Positions 1 to 9,270 of a stretch of 47,475 nt of DNA are shown piece by piece. Each line of letters starts with the position of its first letter. Within the stretch, counting starts at the first letter, position 1. The DNA is from Paenibacillus sp. CF384 (GTDB lineage Bacteria > Bacillota > Bacilli > Paenibacillales > Paenibacillaceae), in the NCBI RefSeq assembly GCF_900106745.1, contig NZ_FNNV01000030.1, positions 1 to 47,475 on the forward strand, read 5' to 3'. The notes under the pieces are model-generated. The model made no database searches. It was not told where the DNA came from and saw only the letters and a program-made list of their open reading frames with translations. Made by a program: the position numbers and the translations under genes.

Positions 1-26
1 GTTCCATAAAGCCATGTAACAGCGCG

Positions 27-60
27 AAAAAACAAGCAATCTTGTGAGAACTTGTTTTTT
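27..60. terminator. Hairpin terminator of a gene left of the window
   Basis: A ten-base stem (27-36 pairs with 51-60) ends in a run of T on both strands, as in a bidirectional intrinsic terminator. The gene it would serve on the plus strand lies outside the window. Confidence 0.5.
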
Positions 61-117
61 GGCTGGAAGGACTCCGGATTAAAGGGGCTGAGCCGGTCTG
101 GCTGCCCTTTTCATAAA

Positions 118-276
118 AATGCTGCATTTTGTGCAACATTCGGCCTTTCAGCTCACTGTGGAGGGTTAAATGCTGCATTTTATGCAACATTTTGCTCGAT
201 GCTCGATGCCCATCACCCACACAGCTCAAGTGTGTGGGTAATGGTGGCGCTAGAATGCTGCATTTTATGCAACATT
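118..276. repeat. Palindromic repeat family A, three copies
   Basis: Three copies of an imperfect 23-base palindrome reading AATGCTGCATTTTRTGCAAC plus ATT lie at 118-140, 169-191 and 254-276, in the same orientation and about 50-85 bases apart. The same family recurs at 11012-11199. A separate hairpin at 216-238 (eight-base CCCACACA stem) could terminate the DUF5107 gene that ends at 335. I see no gene in bases 1-334. Confidence 0.7.
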
Positions 277-334
277 TACTCCATGCTCGATACTCGGTGC
301 CCCGCTTCCCAGTCGCCTCATTTGCTTATCGGCC

Positions 335-2368
335 TTAACCGATCATCCGGAAATCAATATGGAGCGGCGGCGGACAAAGCTGCATGGCTTCTTCAATCAG
401 CTCTTGAGACAGTTCGACGTTCCTTTGTGCAGCGAGCTTCTTGGCGTTGTACTTGAACCATAGCTCGATGATCAATATTTCGCCTTCGCGGATGACGGCG
501 AACTCCGTGGCGAACAGCTTCTCCATGAATGCATCATGGCCAAGCTCCAGCGCGACTGCGCCTACAATGATTTGAATGCGGTCGCTGCTCGCGAATGCCG
601 GCGGCAGCGATTCGTATAAGTGCCATGCCCGCTCGTAATCCTTGTTCTGAATGACGAGATTGAGATACTCTTCCACGAATGCCCGGTCCGGGAAACGACC
701 GGATACTCCATAAGCCTGCTCATAATAAGCTAACGCACGATCCGTCTCGCCCCGCTGCTTCATCACCACGGCTAAATTCCGGTATACCCATGCCGAAGGC
801 TTCAAACGCAGCGATGCTTCCCACGCTTCAATCGCTTCCGCGTCCAGCCCTTTCTCATAACGCATTACTCCTTCATGCAAGAGCGCCGTCCACGTGCGAT
901 TATCAGCGTGTTCCAGGCTCCGCTTCAGCCTGTCCATCCATACGTCTTGAATCATCCAAGACGGCGGAATCTCTTCAACATCATGCTCCGGCAGATAACC
1001 TTCTCGCAGCAGGACGAGCCAAGGTTGCTGCTCTACCCCGAGCGTTTCATCCGCGAAGAGGAAGCCTTGCGGGACACCGCCGACGCCCCCGACTTCGCTC
1101 TCCCTCCGCACTCGCTCTAACGCGCCCCAGCCTGAGCCCGTATGCAGCGATAATTCCGGCGTTTTGCCTGCCAGCGCCTGATATCTCGCATGCGCGGCAT
1201 ACACCGCTTCGTCGCTGAGCTCCTGACTGACTTGCTCCTCTATATAATCACGAGCCTGGTCCCAATTCTCCTGATAAGCCGCTTCCGTATCGATGCCGCT
1301 CAGCATGCCTATCATTTGCGTGAAATCCCAAACGGAATGCGCAGGCATCTCGATGTCATGCAGCTGCGTTGGCGCGAACCCGCCCTGCACCTCGATGTAG
1401 TTGCCTTCGCCCGGCTTCGCCAAGAAGTCGCACCACCGTCTGCCTCCCGCATGATTGCCCCAGCAGAACATTTTTCGATACCGAAGCCTTGCAGTCGATC
1501 GCTCGAAGAACATGCGGCCATCCTCATAGGAGACAGCCTCCCACGGCGACTTCTCGGCTGCAGGCGTCTGGAAGAAATACTCGCTCGCATAAGGGAAGCC
1601 CATCGGATACGACACGTCCACGCCTGGGACAGCGGGCAATACCGGCAGCTTGTCAGCGCCATAACCCTTCTGCGCAGGATCGATATAAATAACATCGCCG
1701 GTCCCCGAGAACACCCGCGACTTCTCCGTCTCCTCTACCGCGATATTCGTCCACCAATACATAGGCACGGCCGCCGCTTGATCATTCACGATACGGACAT
1801 AGACCCCTAACTGCCTAGCACCCGGCGGCAAATGAAAATCGATATGCCAGAACAGGTTCTTGCACCGCTCATACTCGTAGATGCGAAGAAACTCGTTCCC
1901 TTCATCATCCGTAAGCTTGGCCGCGTGCATCGGCGAGCAGGTTGTGAACGTATGGCCGATGTGACCGATATTCCACTCGATTCCGCCCGAGAACCACGCG
2001 TTCAGAATCGCTAAATTCGCCGGCTGGAACACCGGATTCCTATACAGGATCTCTCGCCCAGTTGCTTTCTCTTGCAGCGAATACAGCCTTCCGCCGTACT
2101 CCGGCAGAAACACTGCTTTGAGCACGTCATTTTCCAGCACAATCGTCTTCAATTCAATCGTCTCGCGCTTCCTGGAATACCGATCCTGCATCCGGTACGG
2201 CAAATATCGCTCGCCCGTATTGTCTCCCATATGCAGCTTATGTTCCGGCGTCAGACTGCCGTTATCCGTGACTTCGCGATGCGCGTTCTTATTTCTGAAC
2301 ATCGGCAGGGGGTTCACCCCTTCCGGCCGTGCTCCCTCGATCGTCAAACTTGCGGTTCTCACCAACAT
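335..2368 (-). CDS. DUF5107 domain protein with C-terminal TPR repeats
   Basis: This 677-residue protein has an N-terminal half (about residues 40-360) that resembles the DUF5107 family, a beta-rich fold often found beside carbohydrate-use genes. Typical stretches are PEYGGRLYSL and WFSGGIEWNIG. The C-terminal part (about 480-660) is helical with tetratricopeptide-like repeats (for example WEASLRLKPSAWVYRNLAVV). There is no signal peptide, so it is probably cytosolic. It follows the MalG-type permease by 24 bases and is the last gene of the import operon, which suggests it handles the imported sugar; the reaction is unknown to me. The ATG at 2368 has only a distant GGGGAG upstream, so the start is uncertain by a few codons. 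Confidence 0.8.
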   Translation of the reverse strand: MLVRTASLTIEGARPEGVNPLPMFRNKNAHREVTDNGSLTPEHKLHMGDNTGERYLPYRMQDRYSRKRETIELKTIVLENDVLKAVFLPEYGGRLYSLQEKATGREILYRNPVFQPANLAILNAWFSGGIEWNIGHIGHTFTTCSPMHAAKLTDDEGNEFLRIYEYERCKNLFWHIDFHLPPGARQLGVYVRIVNDQAAAVPMYWWTNIAVEETEKSRVFSGTGDVIYIDPAQKGYGADKLPVLPAVPGVDVSYPMGFPYASEYFFQTPAAEKSPWEAVSYEDGRMFFERSTARLRYRKMFCWGNHAGGRRWCDFLAKPGEGNYIEVQGGFAPTQLHDIEMPAHSVWDFTQMIGMLSGIDTEAAYQENWDQARDYIEEQVSQELSDEAVYAAHARYQALAGKTPELSLHTGSGWGALERVRRESEVGGVGGVPQGFLFADETLGVEQQPWLVLLREGYLPEHDVEEIPPSWMIQDVWMDRLKRSLEHADNRTWTALLHEGVMRYEKGLDAEAIEAWEASLRLKPSAWVYRNLAVVMKQRGETDRALAYYEQAYGVSGRFPDRAFVEEYLNLVIQNKDYERAWHLYESLPPAFASSDRIQIIVGAVALELGHDAFMEKLFATEFAVIREGEILIIELWFKYNAKKLAAQRNVELSQELIEEAMQLCPPPLHIDFRMIG

Positions 2369-2392
2369 GGCGGTCCATCAGCTCCCCAGCTT

Positions 2393-3235
2393 TTATCCTT
2401 TTACAGCACCTACAGTCAAACCCGAGATAATTCGCTTGGATACGAACAAATACACGATAAAGCTTGGCAGAAACACGACCATACATGCCGCGAAGATACC
2501 GCCGTAATTGCCCGTATTGGCATACCCGTACACGATGGACTGCAGCGATAACGCGAGTGTGCGCGAATTGGCGTCATTGGAGAAGATCAGCGCGAAGAAG
2601 TATTCGTTCCACACCCCTAGAAAGTTGAAGATCGATAACGTAATGATGCCCGGCTGTGCCACCGGCAGAATGATTTGGATGAACGCTCGAATCGGACCGC
2701 AGCCATCCATGGCGGCAGATTCCTCAAGCTCTTTGGGAACCGAGGAGAAGAAGCTGGTGAGAAAAAACACGGCAAACGGAACGTTCGTGCAAATATAAAC
2801 GAGAATCAGCGTAATGATCGAGCCGGTCAGCTTCAATTCCACGAAGATCGAGAACAGCGGAATCGAGATGAGAATACTCGGAATCGCAAGCGCAGACATG
2901 AACATCATGTTCAGCAGCCCGCGTCCCTTAAACTGAGCACGACCCAGCATGTACGCAGCCGGAGCCGAAACGACGACGATGCCGATGCAGGCCGTAACCG
3001 TATAAATAACACTATTCGCAAAATATCGCCCAATGTCCTGCTGCTTGAACAAGTCCGTATAGTTGGAGAAATGGATGCCGCTTTTCAGTAAGGAGTTCGT
3101 GAATATATCCCTCGTCGAACTCAGCGAAGCCAGGATGACCCAACCGAACAGAATGACGGAGAAGATCAGCCAGCCATAGAGCGGAATGTAAGCCGGTAAT
3201 AGATTTATTTTCTTTCGCATTGCTGCGCTGCGCAT
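2393..3235 (-). CDS. Carbohydrate ABC transporter permease, MalG type
   Basis: A 280-residue inner-membrane subunit of a sugar importer with about six membrane segments. The cytoplasmic EAA loop that docks with the ATPase is visible at about residues 190-210 (ELEESAAMDGCGPIRAFIQI followed by ILP). The ending GLTVGAVKG is typical of the family. The start has a strong site (GAGGAGGAA) eight bases upstream. It lies 17 bases downstream of the partner permease. No ATPase gene is present; in this group an MsmK-type ATPase encoded elsewhere is usually shared. Confidence 0.92.
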   Translation of the reverse strand: MRSAAMRKKINLLPAYIPLYGWLIFSVILFGWVILASLSSTRDIFTNSLLKSGIHFSNYTDLFKQQDIGRYFANSVIYTVTACIGIVVVSAPAAYMLGRAQFKGRGLLNMMFMSALAIPSILISIPLFSIFVELKLTGSIITLILVYICTNVPFAVFFLTSFFSSVPKELEESAAMDGCGPIRAFIQIILPVAQPGIITLSIFNFLGVWNEYFFALIFSNDANSRTLALSLQSIVYGYANTGNYGGIFAACMVVFLPSFIVYLFVSKRIISGLTVGAVKG

Positions 3236-3252
3236 GAAGATTCCTCCTCCTC

Positions 3253-4167
3253 TTAATATTCCAAACGGTCCCTCGGGAAAAGCCGGCTGATGAGCGCAGA
3301 TGCAATCAGCGTCGCTAACGTAATCAAGATGCCCACGCTCGCCCCTGATCCGACGTTAAATGCCCCTTCATTCAGAACCGATGTTCCTTTGGCCATGCCG
3401 AACACCTTCTGGTACATGTAATACCCCGGCGTAACGGTATGCGGATCATCGAGCCCGAACGTCGCCGACCATACGAAGAAATTGAACGCCGTGATGGTCC
3501 ACAGGACCAGCGTCGTCCGAAACACATCCCGCAGCAGCGGCAAGGTGATTTTGAAAAACTTCGTCCACGGACTCGCCCCCTCCAAGGTGGCTACTTCGTA
3601 GAAATCGCCGGGAATGCGGTTGATACCGGCATTCAGGATCAGCATGAAATAACCGATCGAACCGAAGCTGAACGCCATAATCATGGCGTAATAGATATGC
3701 TCGTTATCCGTCCACTGTATATTGGCAAGCGCCGTTAAACCAAGGCGATTAAATACGGAGGTTAGCAAGCCGAAGCTCGAATTGTAAATATACTGCAGCC
3801 ATACAACGGACATGACTACCGCGGAGACCGTATTCGGCAGGAAAATCAGTGATCGCCAGAAGTTTTTCCCCTTCACCCCGGAAGTTAGAATGGCCGCGTA
3901 TAGGAAAGCAAAGACGAAGATGAGCACACCGCCAAACGCCCATATGCCAAGTACATTTTTGACCGACCCGATAAAATAAGTACTGCTCGTTACATCCTTG
4001 TAATTCACGAGGCCAACAAACTTCCACTCCGCGATACGGCTGGAGAGAGTCGGGATATTATAGAAGCTCATAGCGAATGTACGCAAAGTCGGATATAGGA
4101 AAATAGCCAGATATATAATGACGGCCGGCGCCAAGAACAGCGCGATAATCGATTTTTTCATTCTCAT
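3253..4167 (-). CDS. Sugar ABC transporter permease, MalF type
   Basis: A 304-residue permease with a membrane segment right at the N-terminus (IIALFLAPAVIIYLAIFLYP) and about five more. The EAA loop reads YEVATLEGASPWTKFFKITL followed by PLL. It pairs with the downstream MalG-type permease and receives substrate from the lipoprotein encoded just upstream. A stem-loop separates it from the lipoprotein gene, which would lower its expression relative to that gene. The substrate cannot be named from sequence; a sugar or oligosaccharide is likely from the family. Confidence 0.92.
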   Translation of the reverse strand: MRMKKSIIALFLAPAVIIYLAIFLYPTLRTFAMSFYNIPTLSSRIAEWKFVGLVNYKDVTSSTYFIGSVKNVLGIWAFGGVLIFVFAFLYAAILTSGVKGKNFWRSLIFLPNTVSAVVMSVVWLQYIYNSSFGLLTSVFNRLGLTALANIQWTDNEHIYYAMIMAFSFGSIGYFMLILNAGINRIPGDFYEVATLEGASPWTKFFKITLPLLRDVFRTTLVLWTITAFNFFVWSATFGLDDPHTVTPGYYMYQKVFGMAKGTSVLNEGAFNVGSGASVGILITLATLIASALISRLFPRDRLEY

Positions 4168-4206
4168 GACAGCACCCCCGCAACATGTCAGCCTTCCAAT
4201 TCGTAA

Positions 4207-4234
4207 AACGCGGCGTTCCCACGAACGCCGCGTT
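4207..4234 (-). terminator. Intercistronic stem-loop between binding protein and permease
   Basis: A perfect 12-base stem (AACGCGGCGTTC, four-base loop CCAC) lies in the 92-base gap between the binding-protein gene and the first permease, followed by TTTT on the transcribed strand. Such hairpins commonly act as partial terminators or 3' stabilisers that keep binding protein in excess over permeases. Confidence 0.7.
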
Positions 4235-4259
4235 CCGATTGCAATAGCGTTACTTCGCC

Positions 4260-5699
4260 TTACTTGCCTTCATAGAACTTCTTCGCTTGGTCCGCCATTT
4301 TGCTTACGTACGCTTCCGGCTTGATCTTGCCTGTTGCCAGCTCCATGAATGTCGGGAGAACCGTACCGCTCGAGAAATCTCCGCCGTTGTCGATACCGAA
4401 GCCCCACGGCATGTTTACTTTCGCGTTGCCGAAAGCAACCGCAGCTTCCGCAAGCGGAGCAGGCCATGTGGAATCGATCGTAGCCGGGATCGCAAGCGCT
4501 TGCGCCGACATGCCCTCTTGCGCTTTCTTGCCGACAAGGTACTTCACTAACTCGAATGCAGCAGGAACGTTCTTGCTGTTCTTATTCATCAGCAAGCCTT
4601 GTGCGCCGAAGGAAAGGCCTTGTTGGCCGCCCTTGTCATTGCCGTTCGCGACGACTGGGAATTGGAAGGAGCCCCATTGGAAGTCAGGACCTGCTGTTGC
4701 GGCTACTTCATTCGGCAGCCAAGTGCCGTTCAAATACATGGCCACTTTGCCGAGCGCCAGATCTTGCTGTCCTGCCGGATACTTATTGCCTGCGATTTTC
4801 TTGGAGAAGTAGCCTTTGTCATTCAAGATTTGCATGTCTTTCGCGAACTGGAGCACGATCGGATCTTTCCACATCTCGCCTGTTTTGTCTTTGACCAGAC
4901 TGTCGGTCCAGTCGCTGCCCATCGCGCTTCCGAGGTACCCGCCGATGAAGAGGTCGCGATAAGCATCATCGAATGTGATTGGCTCTACGCCTGCTTTCTT
5001 GAGCAGCTCGCAATCCGCCAGGAACTCATCCCATGAAGTAGGGACCGCTGTGATGCCTGCTTGCGCAAACAGGGCTTTATTGTAGAAGAACAGCACCGCG
5101 TAAGGCTGCTGCGGAATTGCGTAGTAGCCTTCTTCAAGACCTGCAGGTGCAGCCAGCGATTTCACCCAGTCCATCAGCGACGGAAGCAGGGAATCCTTCA
5201 CGGACTTGCCATCGATGCCGATTGACGGCTGCTCCAAGAGCTCGTCAAGCTTCAATACATGATCCTTCAGATTGCCGAGCGCCGAGCCAGGGTCTTGCTC
5301 GAAGATATCAATTTGCTCGCCGCTCTCAAGTGCCGGCTTGATCAGCTTATTAATGTCACGTCCGTTATACTTCACTTCGACATCCACATTCGGGTTGGCA
5401 GCCTCGAACTCTTTGACCGCCTCATCGATGACTTTCGCCTGCGGCTCCGCATTGCTCCACATCGACCAGAAGACGACTTTCCCTTCGAGGCCTGCTGCAG
5501 TGCTTTCATCTGTTGTCGCATTGGCCGCATTCGTATTCGTACTCGTATTAGCGGTTGCAGCGGTGTTCGTGGATTCCTTCTCATTCGCAGAAGCATTCGT
5601 TGCCTTGGTATCGTTGTTTGATTTCCCGCAGCCCGACAATACGGACAGCGCCAGCATCGTCGTTAACGTTAGTGCGGCTAATGGTTTTCTTTGGATCAA
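4260..5699 (-). CDS. Extracellular sugar-binding lipoprotein (ABC importer)
   Basis: A 479-residue solute-binding protein with a lipoprotein signal ending LSGC (lipidated cysteine about residue 24). An Asn/Thr/Ala-rich linker (about 25-70) precedes the family 1 binding fold (VVFWSMWSNAEPQAKVIDEA). It would sit on the outer face of the membrane and deliver sugar to the two downstream permeases. The start is a TTG at 5699, chosen because GGGGGGAA lies about seven bases upstream and the signal peptide begins there. It is the first gene of its operon and is divergent from the histidine kinase gene. Confidence 0.93.
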   Translation of the reverse strand: MIQRKPLAALTLTTMLALSVLSGCGKSNNDTKATNASANEKESTNTAATANTSTNTNAANATTDESTAAGLEGKVVFWSMWSNAEPQAKVIDEAVKEFEAANPNVDVEVKYNGRDINKLIKPALESGEQIDIFEQDPGSALGNLKDHVLKLDELLEQPSIGIDGKSVKDSLLPSLMDWVKSLAAPAGLEEGYYAIPQQPYAVLFFYNKALFAQAGITAVPTSWDEFLADCELLKKAGVEPITFDDAYRDLFIGGYLGSAMGSDWTDSLVKDKTGEMWKDPIVLQFAKDMQILNDKGYFSKKIAGNKYPAGQQDLALGKVAMYLNGTWLPNEVAATAGPDFQWGSFQFPVVANGNDKGGQQGLSFGAQGLLMNKNSKNVPAAFELVKYLVGKKAQEGMSAQALAIPATIDSTWPAPLAEAAVAFGNAKVNMPWGFGIDNGGDFSSGTVLPTFMELATGKIKPEAYVSKMADQAKKFYEGK

Positions 5700-5737
5700 A
5701 GTGAATTCCCCCCGGCATGTAATGGCTTACAAGTGTG

Positions 5738-5765
5738 ATTATAGGCGCATTAAATCCGAGTAAGT
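5738..5765 (-). promoter_or_regulatory. Likely activator-dependent promoter of the import operon
   Basis: A consensus -10 (TATAAT at 5738-5743 on the minus strand) lies upstream of the binding-protein gene, but the position 17 bases further upstream holds no good -35 box. A strong -10 without -35 is usual for promoters driven by an AraC-type activator, here probably the regulator encoded at 7813-9270. The rest of 5700-6002 shows no gene apart from a possible N-terminal extension of the kinase. Confidence 0.4.
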
Positions 5766-6002
5766 ATGCCTGCAGATTAGATAAAACTGGATAATAATAA
5801 GCCTGCTCCGAGCGCAGCCAAATAGAGGGCGGACATCGGTCCCCCCTCCTATAAGCAACTTGAAGTGTTAAAAGTATGTAAACAACTTATACGAATATGG
5901 ATAAAACTAAGAGCTTTGCTTGAAACCGACTCTTTCGAAATCGATGATGATATACTCATTTACATAAACGCCATTTCACTCTCGATACGGATAGGTGCTA
6001 TC

Positions 6003-7820
6003 ATGGGAATTTTAACGAGAATGCGCATCAAGACGCAGCTTCAGTTAGCTGTTGCACTAATAGTGATCATCATGCTGATGATTATTTACTCCTTGTACAC
6101 CCAAACCTCTCAAATCGTCATCAAGAACAACAATCAATATACCGAAGATACCATTCGTAAATTCAAGCTTAACCTCTCGCAGAAGACCGATGAAATCAGT
6201 CAAATTATTCTCAGCTTAGGGTTCGATCCCTTCGTGCAGAAATTCATGACGCAGAACGACCCCAGCTTGCTCTATGAGATGAGCAATGAACTGGACCGCA
6301 AGATCATCTCCTTAAAGGCCGGCCGCAAAGGCTTCCAGGATATCGTCTTGATCGGCACCAGCGGCATGCGTTACAGCCTGAACGGCAGCATTGATTTCGT
6401 ACAGCGCTCTGATGCGGAAATTGAGTCCAGCAAGACCGTGTATGTCAGCGGCTTAGAGCCCTATGATTATAGTTCCACTTCAAAGAACAGCATGCTGTTC
6501 GCTCAGAATATCTATTCCAGCGATCTCGGCAACGGCACGGATGGCAATCGCATCGGGTACATAGCCGTCATTATCGACGTGGAGGCGATGTTCTTCGATG
6601 ACGACAGGAGCAAGGCAGAGCCCGGCGTCGGATTCTATCTCATCGACCACTTCGGCAGTGTCTATCCGGAGACGAATTCACCCGATATCACCAGAACGAT
6701 TAGTACGTTAAGCAGCCAGCATAATAGCGAGCAGAAGCTGACCGATTCTATCGGTGGGGTCAAAGGAGCCATCCAAATCCAGCGGCTCGACCAGATCAAT
6801 GCTTCCGTGCTCAGCTTCGTCCCGCAAGAAGCGCTGTTAGCGGAGCTCGACTCCGTGCGCAACCGCAGCATTCTCATCGTTATCCTATCGATCCTGTTCA
6901 TGGCCGTTCCTTTCGCGGTGATTACGAATAATATCGTGCAGCCCATTCAGCGGCTCGTCCGATTCATTAACGGCATCAAATTCGGCAGCATCAAGGATCT
7001 GAAATCAACCATCCACCTTGAAGGCAATGTGGAAATGAGCGTGGTCGCCGAGAATTTGAACGGCATGTTAAGTGAAATCGACAATCTCACACACCGCCTC
7101 GTCGAGACGAACACCCATCTGCTGGAGGCCGAGATCGAGAAGGAGAAAGCCGCCACGGCTTATCTGCGCAGTCAGATCAATCCGCATTTTCTATATAACA
7201 CGTTAGAATCGATTAAAGGTGTTGCGCTCGAAGCCGAAGCTCCCCAAATCGTCGAAATGACGAAGGCGCTCGGCAAGCTGTTCCATTACAGCATCAAAGG
7301 CTCTGGTTATGTCACGCTCGATCAGGAGCTGAATGCGGTCAAGTCATACATATACCTGCAATTGATTCGGTTCGAGGATCGTTTCGACGTTACCTATCAG
7401 TTCACGGACGAAGCCCTGCAAGTATCGGTGCTCAAAATGATTCTGCAGCCGCTCGTAGAGAATGCCGTTTTCCATGGACTTGAACCGAAAACCTCCAAAG
7501 GTAACCTCACGATCACCGGTGAAGTCGAGAATGGCAGGACGCTCGTGCTCCGCATCTCCGACGATGGCATGGGCGTCGATGAGGAAACCTTGCGCCGTAT
7601 CCAAAGCAAATTGCTGGAGAAAACGTCCTCCTTGAGCCGTGACGGTCAGGACTCATCGGACAGCGACAGCATAGGTTTGCTTAACGTGAATAATAGACTT
7701 CGGTTAGCCTATGGCTTTCAATATGGGCTCACCTTCGAAAGCGAAGCCGGTCATGGAACATGCATCACCCTTACGATGCCAAGCCACTACGTACAACAGG
7801 GAGGGGATATCCGTGTATAA
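6003..7820 (+). CDS. Sensor histidine kinase, YesM type
   Basis: A membrane sensor kinase of 605 residues from ATG 6003. It has a membrane segment at about 17-37, an extracellular sensor region, a second segment at about 285-305 (LIVILSILFMAVPFAVITN), a HAMP-like linker, the phosphoacceptor motif QINPHFLYNTLES with His395, and a C-terminal ATPase domain with NAVFHGL and DDGMGVD. The frame is open back to a GTG at 5865, but that extension is unlike a signal or membrane anchor. The gene overlaps the downstream regulator by eight bases, so the two are translated together. Kinases of this type usually sense an extracellular sugar or its binding protein. Confidence 0.9.
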   Translation: MGILTRMRIKTQLQLAVALIVIIMLMIIYSLYTQTSQIVIKNNNQYTEDTIRKFKLNLSQKTDEISQIILSLGFDPFVQKFMTQNDPSLLYEMSNELDRKIISLKAGRKGFQDIVLIGTSGMRYSLNGSIDFVQRSDAEIESSKTVYVSGLEPYDYSSTSKNSMLFAQNIYSSDLGNGTDGNRIGYIAVIIDVEAMFFDDDRSKAEPGVGFYLIDHFGSVYPETNSPDITRTISTLSSQHNSEQKLTDSIGGVKGAIQIQRLDQINASVLSFVPQEALLAELDSVRNRSILIVILSILFMAVPFAVITNNIVQPIQRLVRFINGIKFGSIKDLKSTIHLEGNVEMSVVAENLNGMLSEIDNLTHRLVETNTHLLEAEIEKEKAATAYLRSQINPHFLYNTLESIKGVALEAEAPQIVEMTKALGKLFHYSIKGSGYVTLDQELNAVKSYIYLQLIRFEDRFDVTYQFTDEALQVSVLKMILQPLVENAVFHGLEPKTSKGNLTITGEVENGRTLVLRISDDGMGVDEETLRRIQSKLLEKTSSLSRDGQDSSDSDSIGLLNVNNRLRLAYGFQYGLTFESEAGHGTCITLTMPSHYVQQGGDIRV

Positions 7821-9270
7821 AGTACTTCTCGTGGATGATGAGAATCTTGTTCTGAAGAGTTTGGCGGCAGGCGTGGATTGGAAGAAGTCCGGCTTCTCTG
7901 TTGCGGGCAAAGCGAATAATGCCACCAAAGCGCTTCAATTGATTCAAGAGCTCCAGCCGCATGTCGTGTTTACCGATATCCGTATGCCGGGGTTATCGGG
8001 CCTTGAGTTAATTAAGCAGATTAAAGAACTGGATAAGGATATCCAAATCATCGTCATCAGCGGCTACGCTGAATTCGCCTATGTTCAGAAGTCGTTGAAT
8101 TACGGCGTTCTTGGCTACTGCCTCAAGCCCTTCGACGATCATGAAATCCATACGTTGCTTCAAACGGCAGCCGGCAACTTGAATGAGATTAAACACAAAC
8201 GCGAAGGCAAGCTGCTTGAACTGCTTGATGATCCAGCTACAGCACAGGCACAATCCGTTTTTCATGACATCTTATCGGATGCCGGCGTCACCTCAGATGC
8301 CATTTATCTTCTCGTTACCGTCGGCGGCAAAGGCCGGTTAACGTTCCTTCCGGAGACGAACTATGTCGGCCTTAATCTTGGTAATTCCCGCAGTGTCTAT
8401 TGGGTGCAATCGGCTGATCGGGATACGTTGTTAACAGCGATCCAATTGCCTTTGCAGGGCGGTATTCTTGGCATAGGCATTCAGCAGTCAGACCGGAATC
8501 TAGAGGGCATGATGCAGCGAATCGAACAATGCACGGTGCGTGCCTGGGATTTCTTTATTCATAATCGCCGGGATCTGTATTGGGAGGAGCAGCAGACGAA
8601 GGAGGATACTGCCGCTCTTCTGATCCGAAGGCTTGAGCGAGCGGTAGCGAAGCGTGAATTCACCCTTGCTGTGGAATTATTAGATGAGATGTGTCTGCCT
8701 TCCAACAAGCAATGCTTCACAATCTACCACTCGCTAAGAGTGTATAATATCGTTTATTTTCACTCTGCTTCCCATTCGTCCGAGGACGATTACATCTTTA
8801 GCAAGGAGCAGCTGCATCATCTCTATCCGAGCTTCGATCAGATGATCGAGAGCTTGAAGGAAAGCTTAAACGACGAGCTTGAGGGGCCCTCCGAATCTGT
8901 TGTAAGCGCATCCCGCGCTGTGAAGGGGGAAACCGAACACGCGAACTTGAAGGAAATCATCAAGTATATGAATGAAAACTATCGCAATCATATCTCCATC
9001 CAGAGCATCTCGCGCATCTTCTACCTGCATCCGAACTACTTAAGCCAGCTGTTCAAGCGCGAGATCAAGGTGACGTTTACGGAGTACTTAACGAAGGTGC
9101 GATTACAAGAAGCGAAGAACCTGCTGCGTACGACGAATCTGCCAATTGGCGAGGTTGCTGAAACGATCGGGTTCCGCGATTACTTCTATTTCACGCGCAT
9201 CTTCAAGAAGAACACTCAGCAAACACCGAAGCAATATCGAATGCTGAGCAACGGGGGCGGCGAGGCGTAA
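7813..9270 (+). CDS. AraC-family response regulator, YesN type
   Basis: A 485-residue regulator with an N-terminal receiver domain (acidic DDEN near residue 9, phosphoacceptor Asp55 in FTDIRMPG, Lys in the CLKP motif), a long middle region, and a complete AraC DNA-binding domain with both helix-turn-helix units (IQSISRIFYLHPNYLSQLFK and IGEVAETIGFRDYFYFTRIF). The GTG at 7813 is chosen because AGGGAGGGG lies six to seven bases upstream and the protein then begins with YKVLLVDDE. It probably activates the divergent import operon. Its stop overlaps the next start (TAATG). Confidence 0.92.
   Translation: MYKVLLVDDENLVLKSLAAGVDWKKSGFSVAGKANNATKALQLIQELQPHVVFTDIRMPGLSGLELIKQIKELDKDIQIIVISGYAEFAYVQKSLNYGVLGYCLKPFDDHEIHTLLQTAAGNLNEIKHKREGKLLELLDDPATAQAQSVFHDILSDAGVTSDAIYLLVTVGGKGRLTFLPETNYVGLNLGNSRSVYWVQSADRDTLLTAIQLPLQGGILGIGIQQSDRNLEGMMQRIEQCTVRAWDFFIHNRRDLYWEEQQTKEDTAALLIRRLERAVAKREFTLAVELLDEMCLPSNKQCFTIYHSLRVYNIVYFHSASHSSEDDYIFSKEQLHHLYPSFDQMIESLKESLNDELEGPSESVVSASRAVKGETEHANLKEIIKYMNENYRNHISIQSISRIFYLHPNYLSQLFKREIKVTFTEYLTKVRLQEAKNLLRTTNLPIGEVAETIGFRDYFYFTRIFKKNTQQTPKQYRMLSNGGGEA

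Noticed and set aside
5865..6002. 46-codon N-terminal extension of the YesM-type kinase from a GTG
   Set aside because: The extension has no ribosome site and no signal or membrane character, while the ATG at 6003 places a normal cytoplasmic tail before the first membrane segment.
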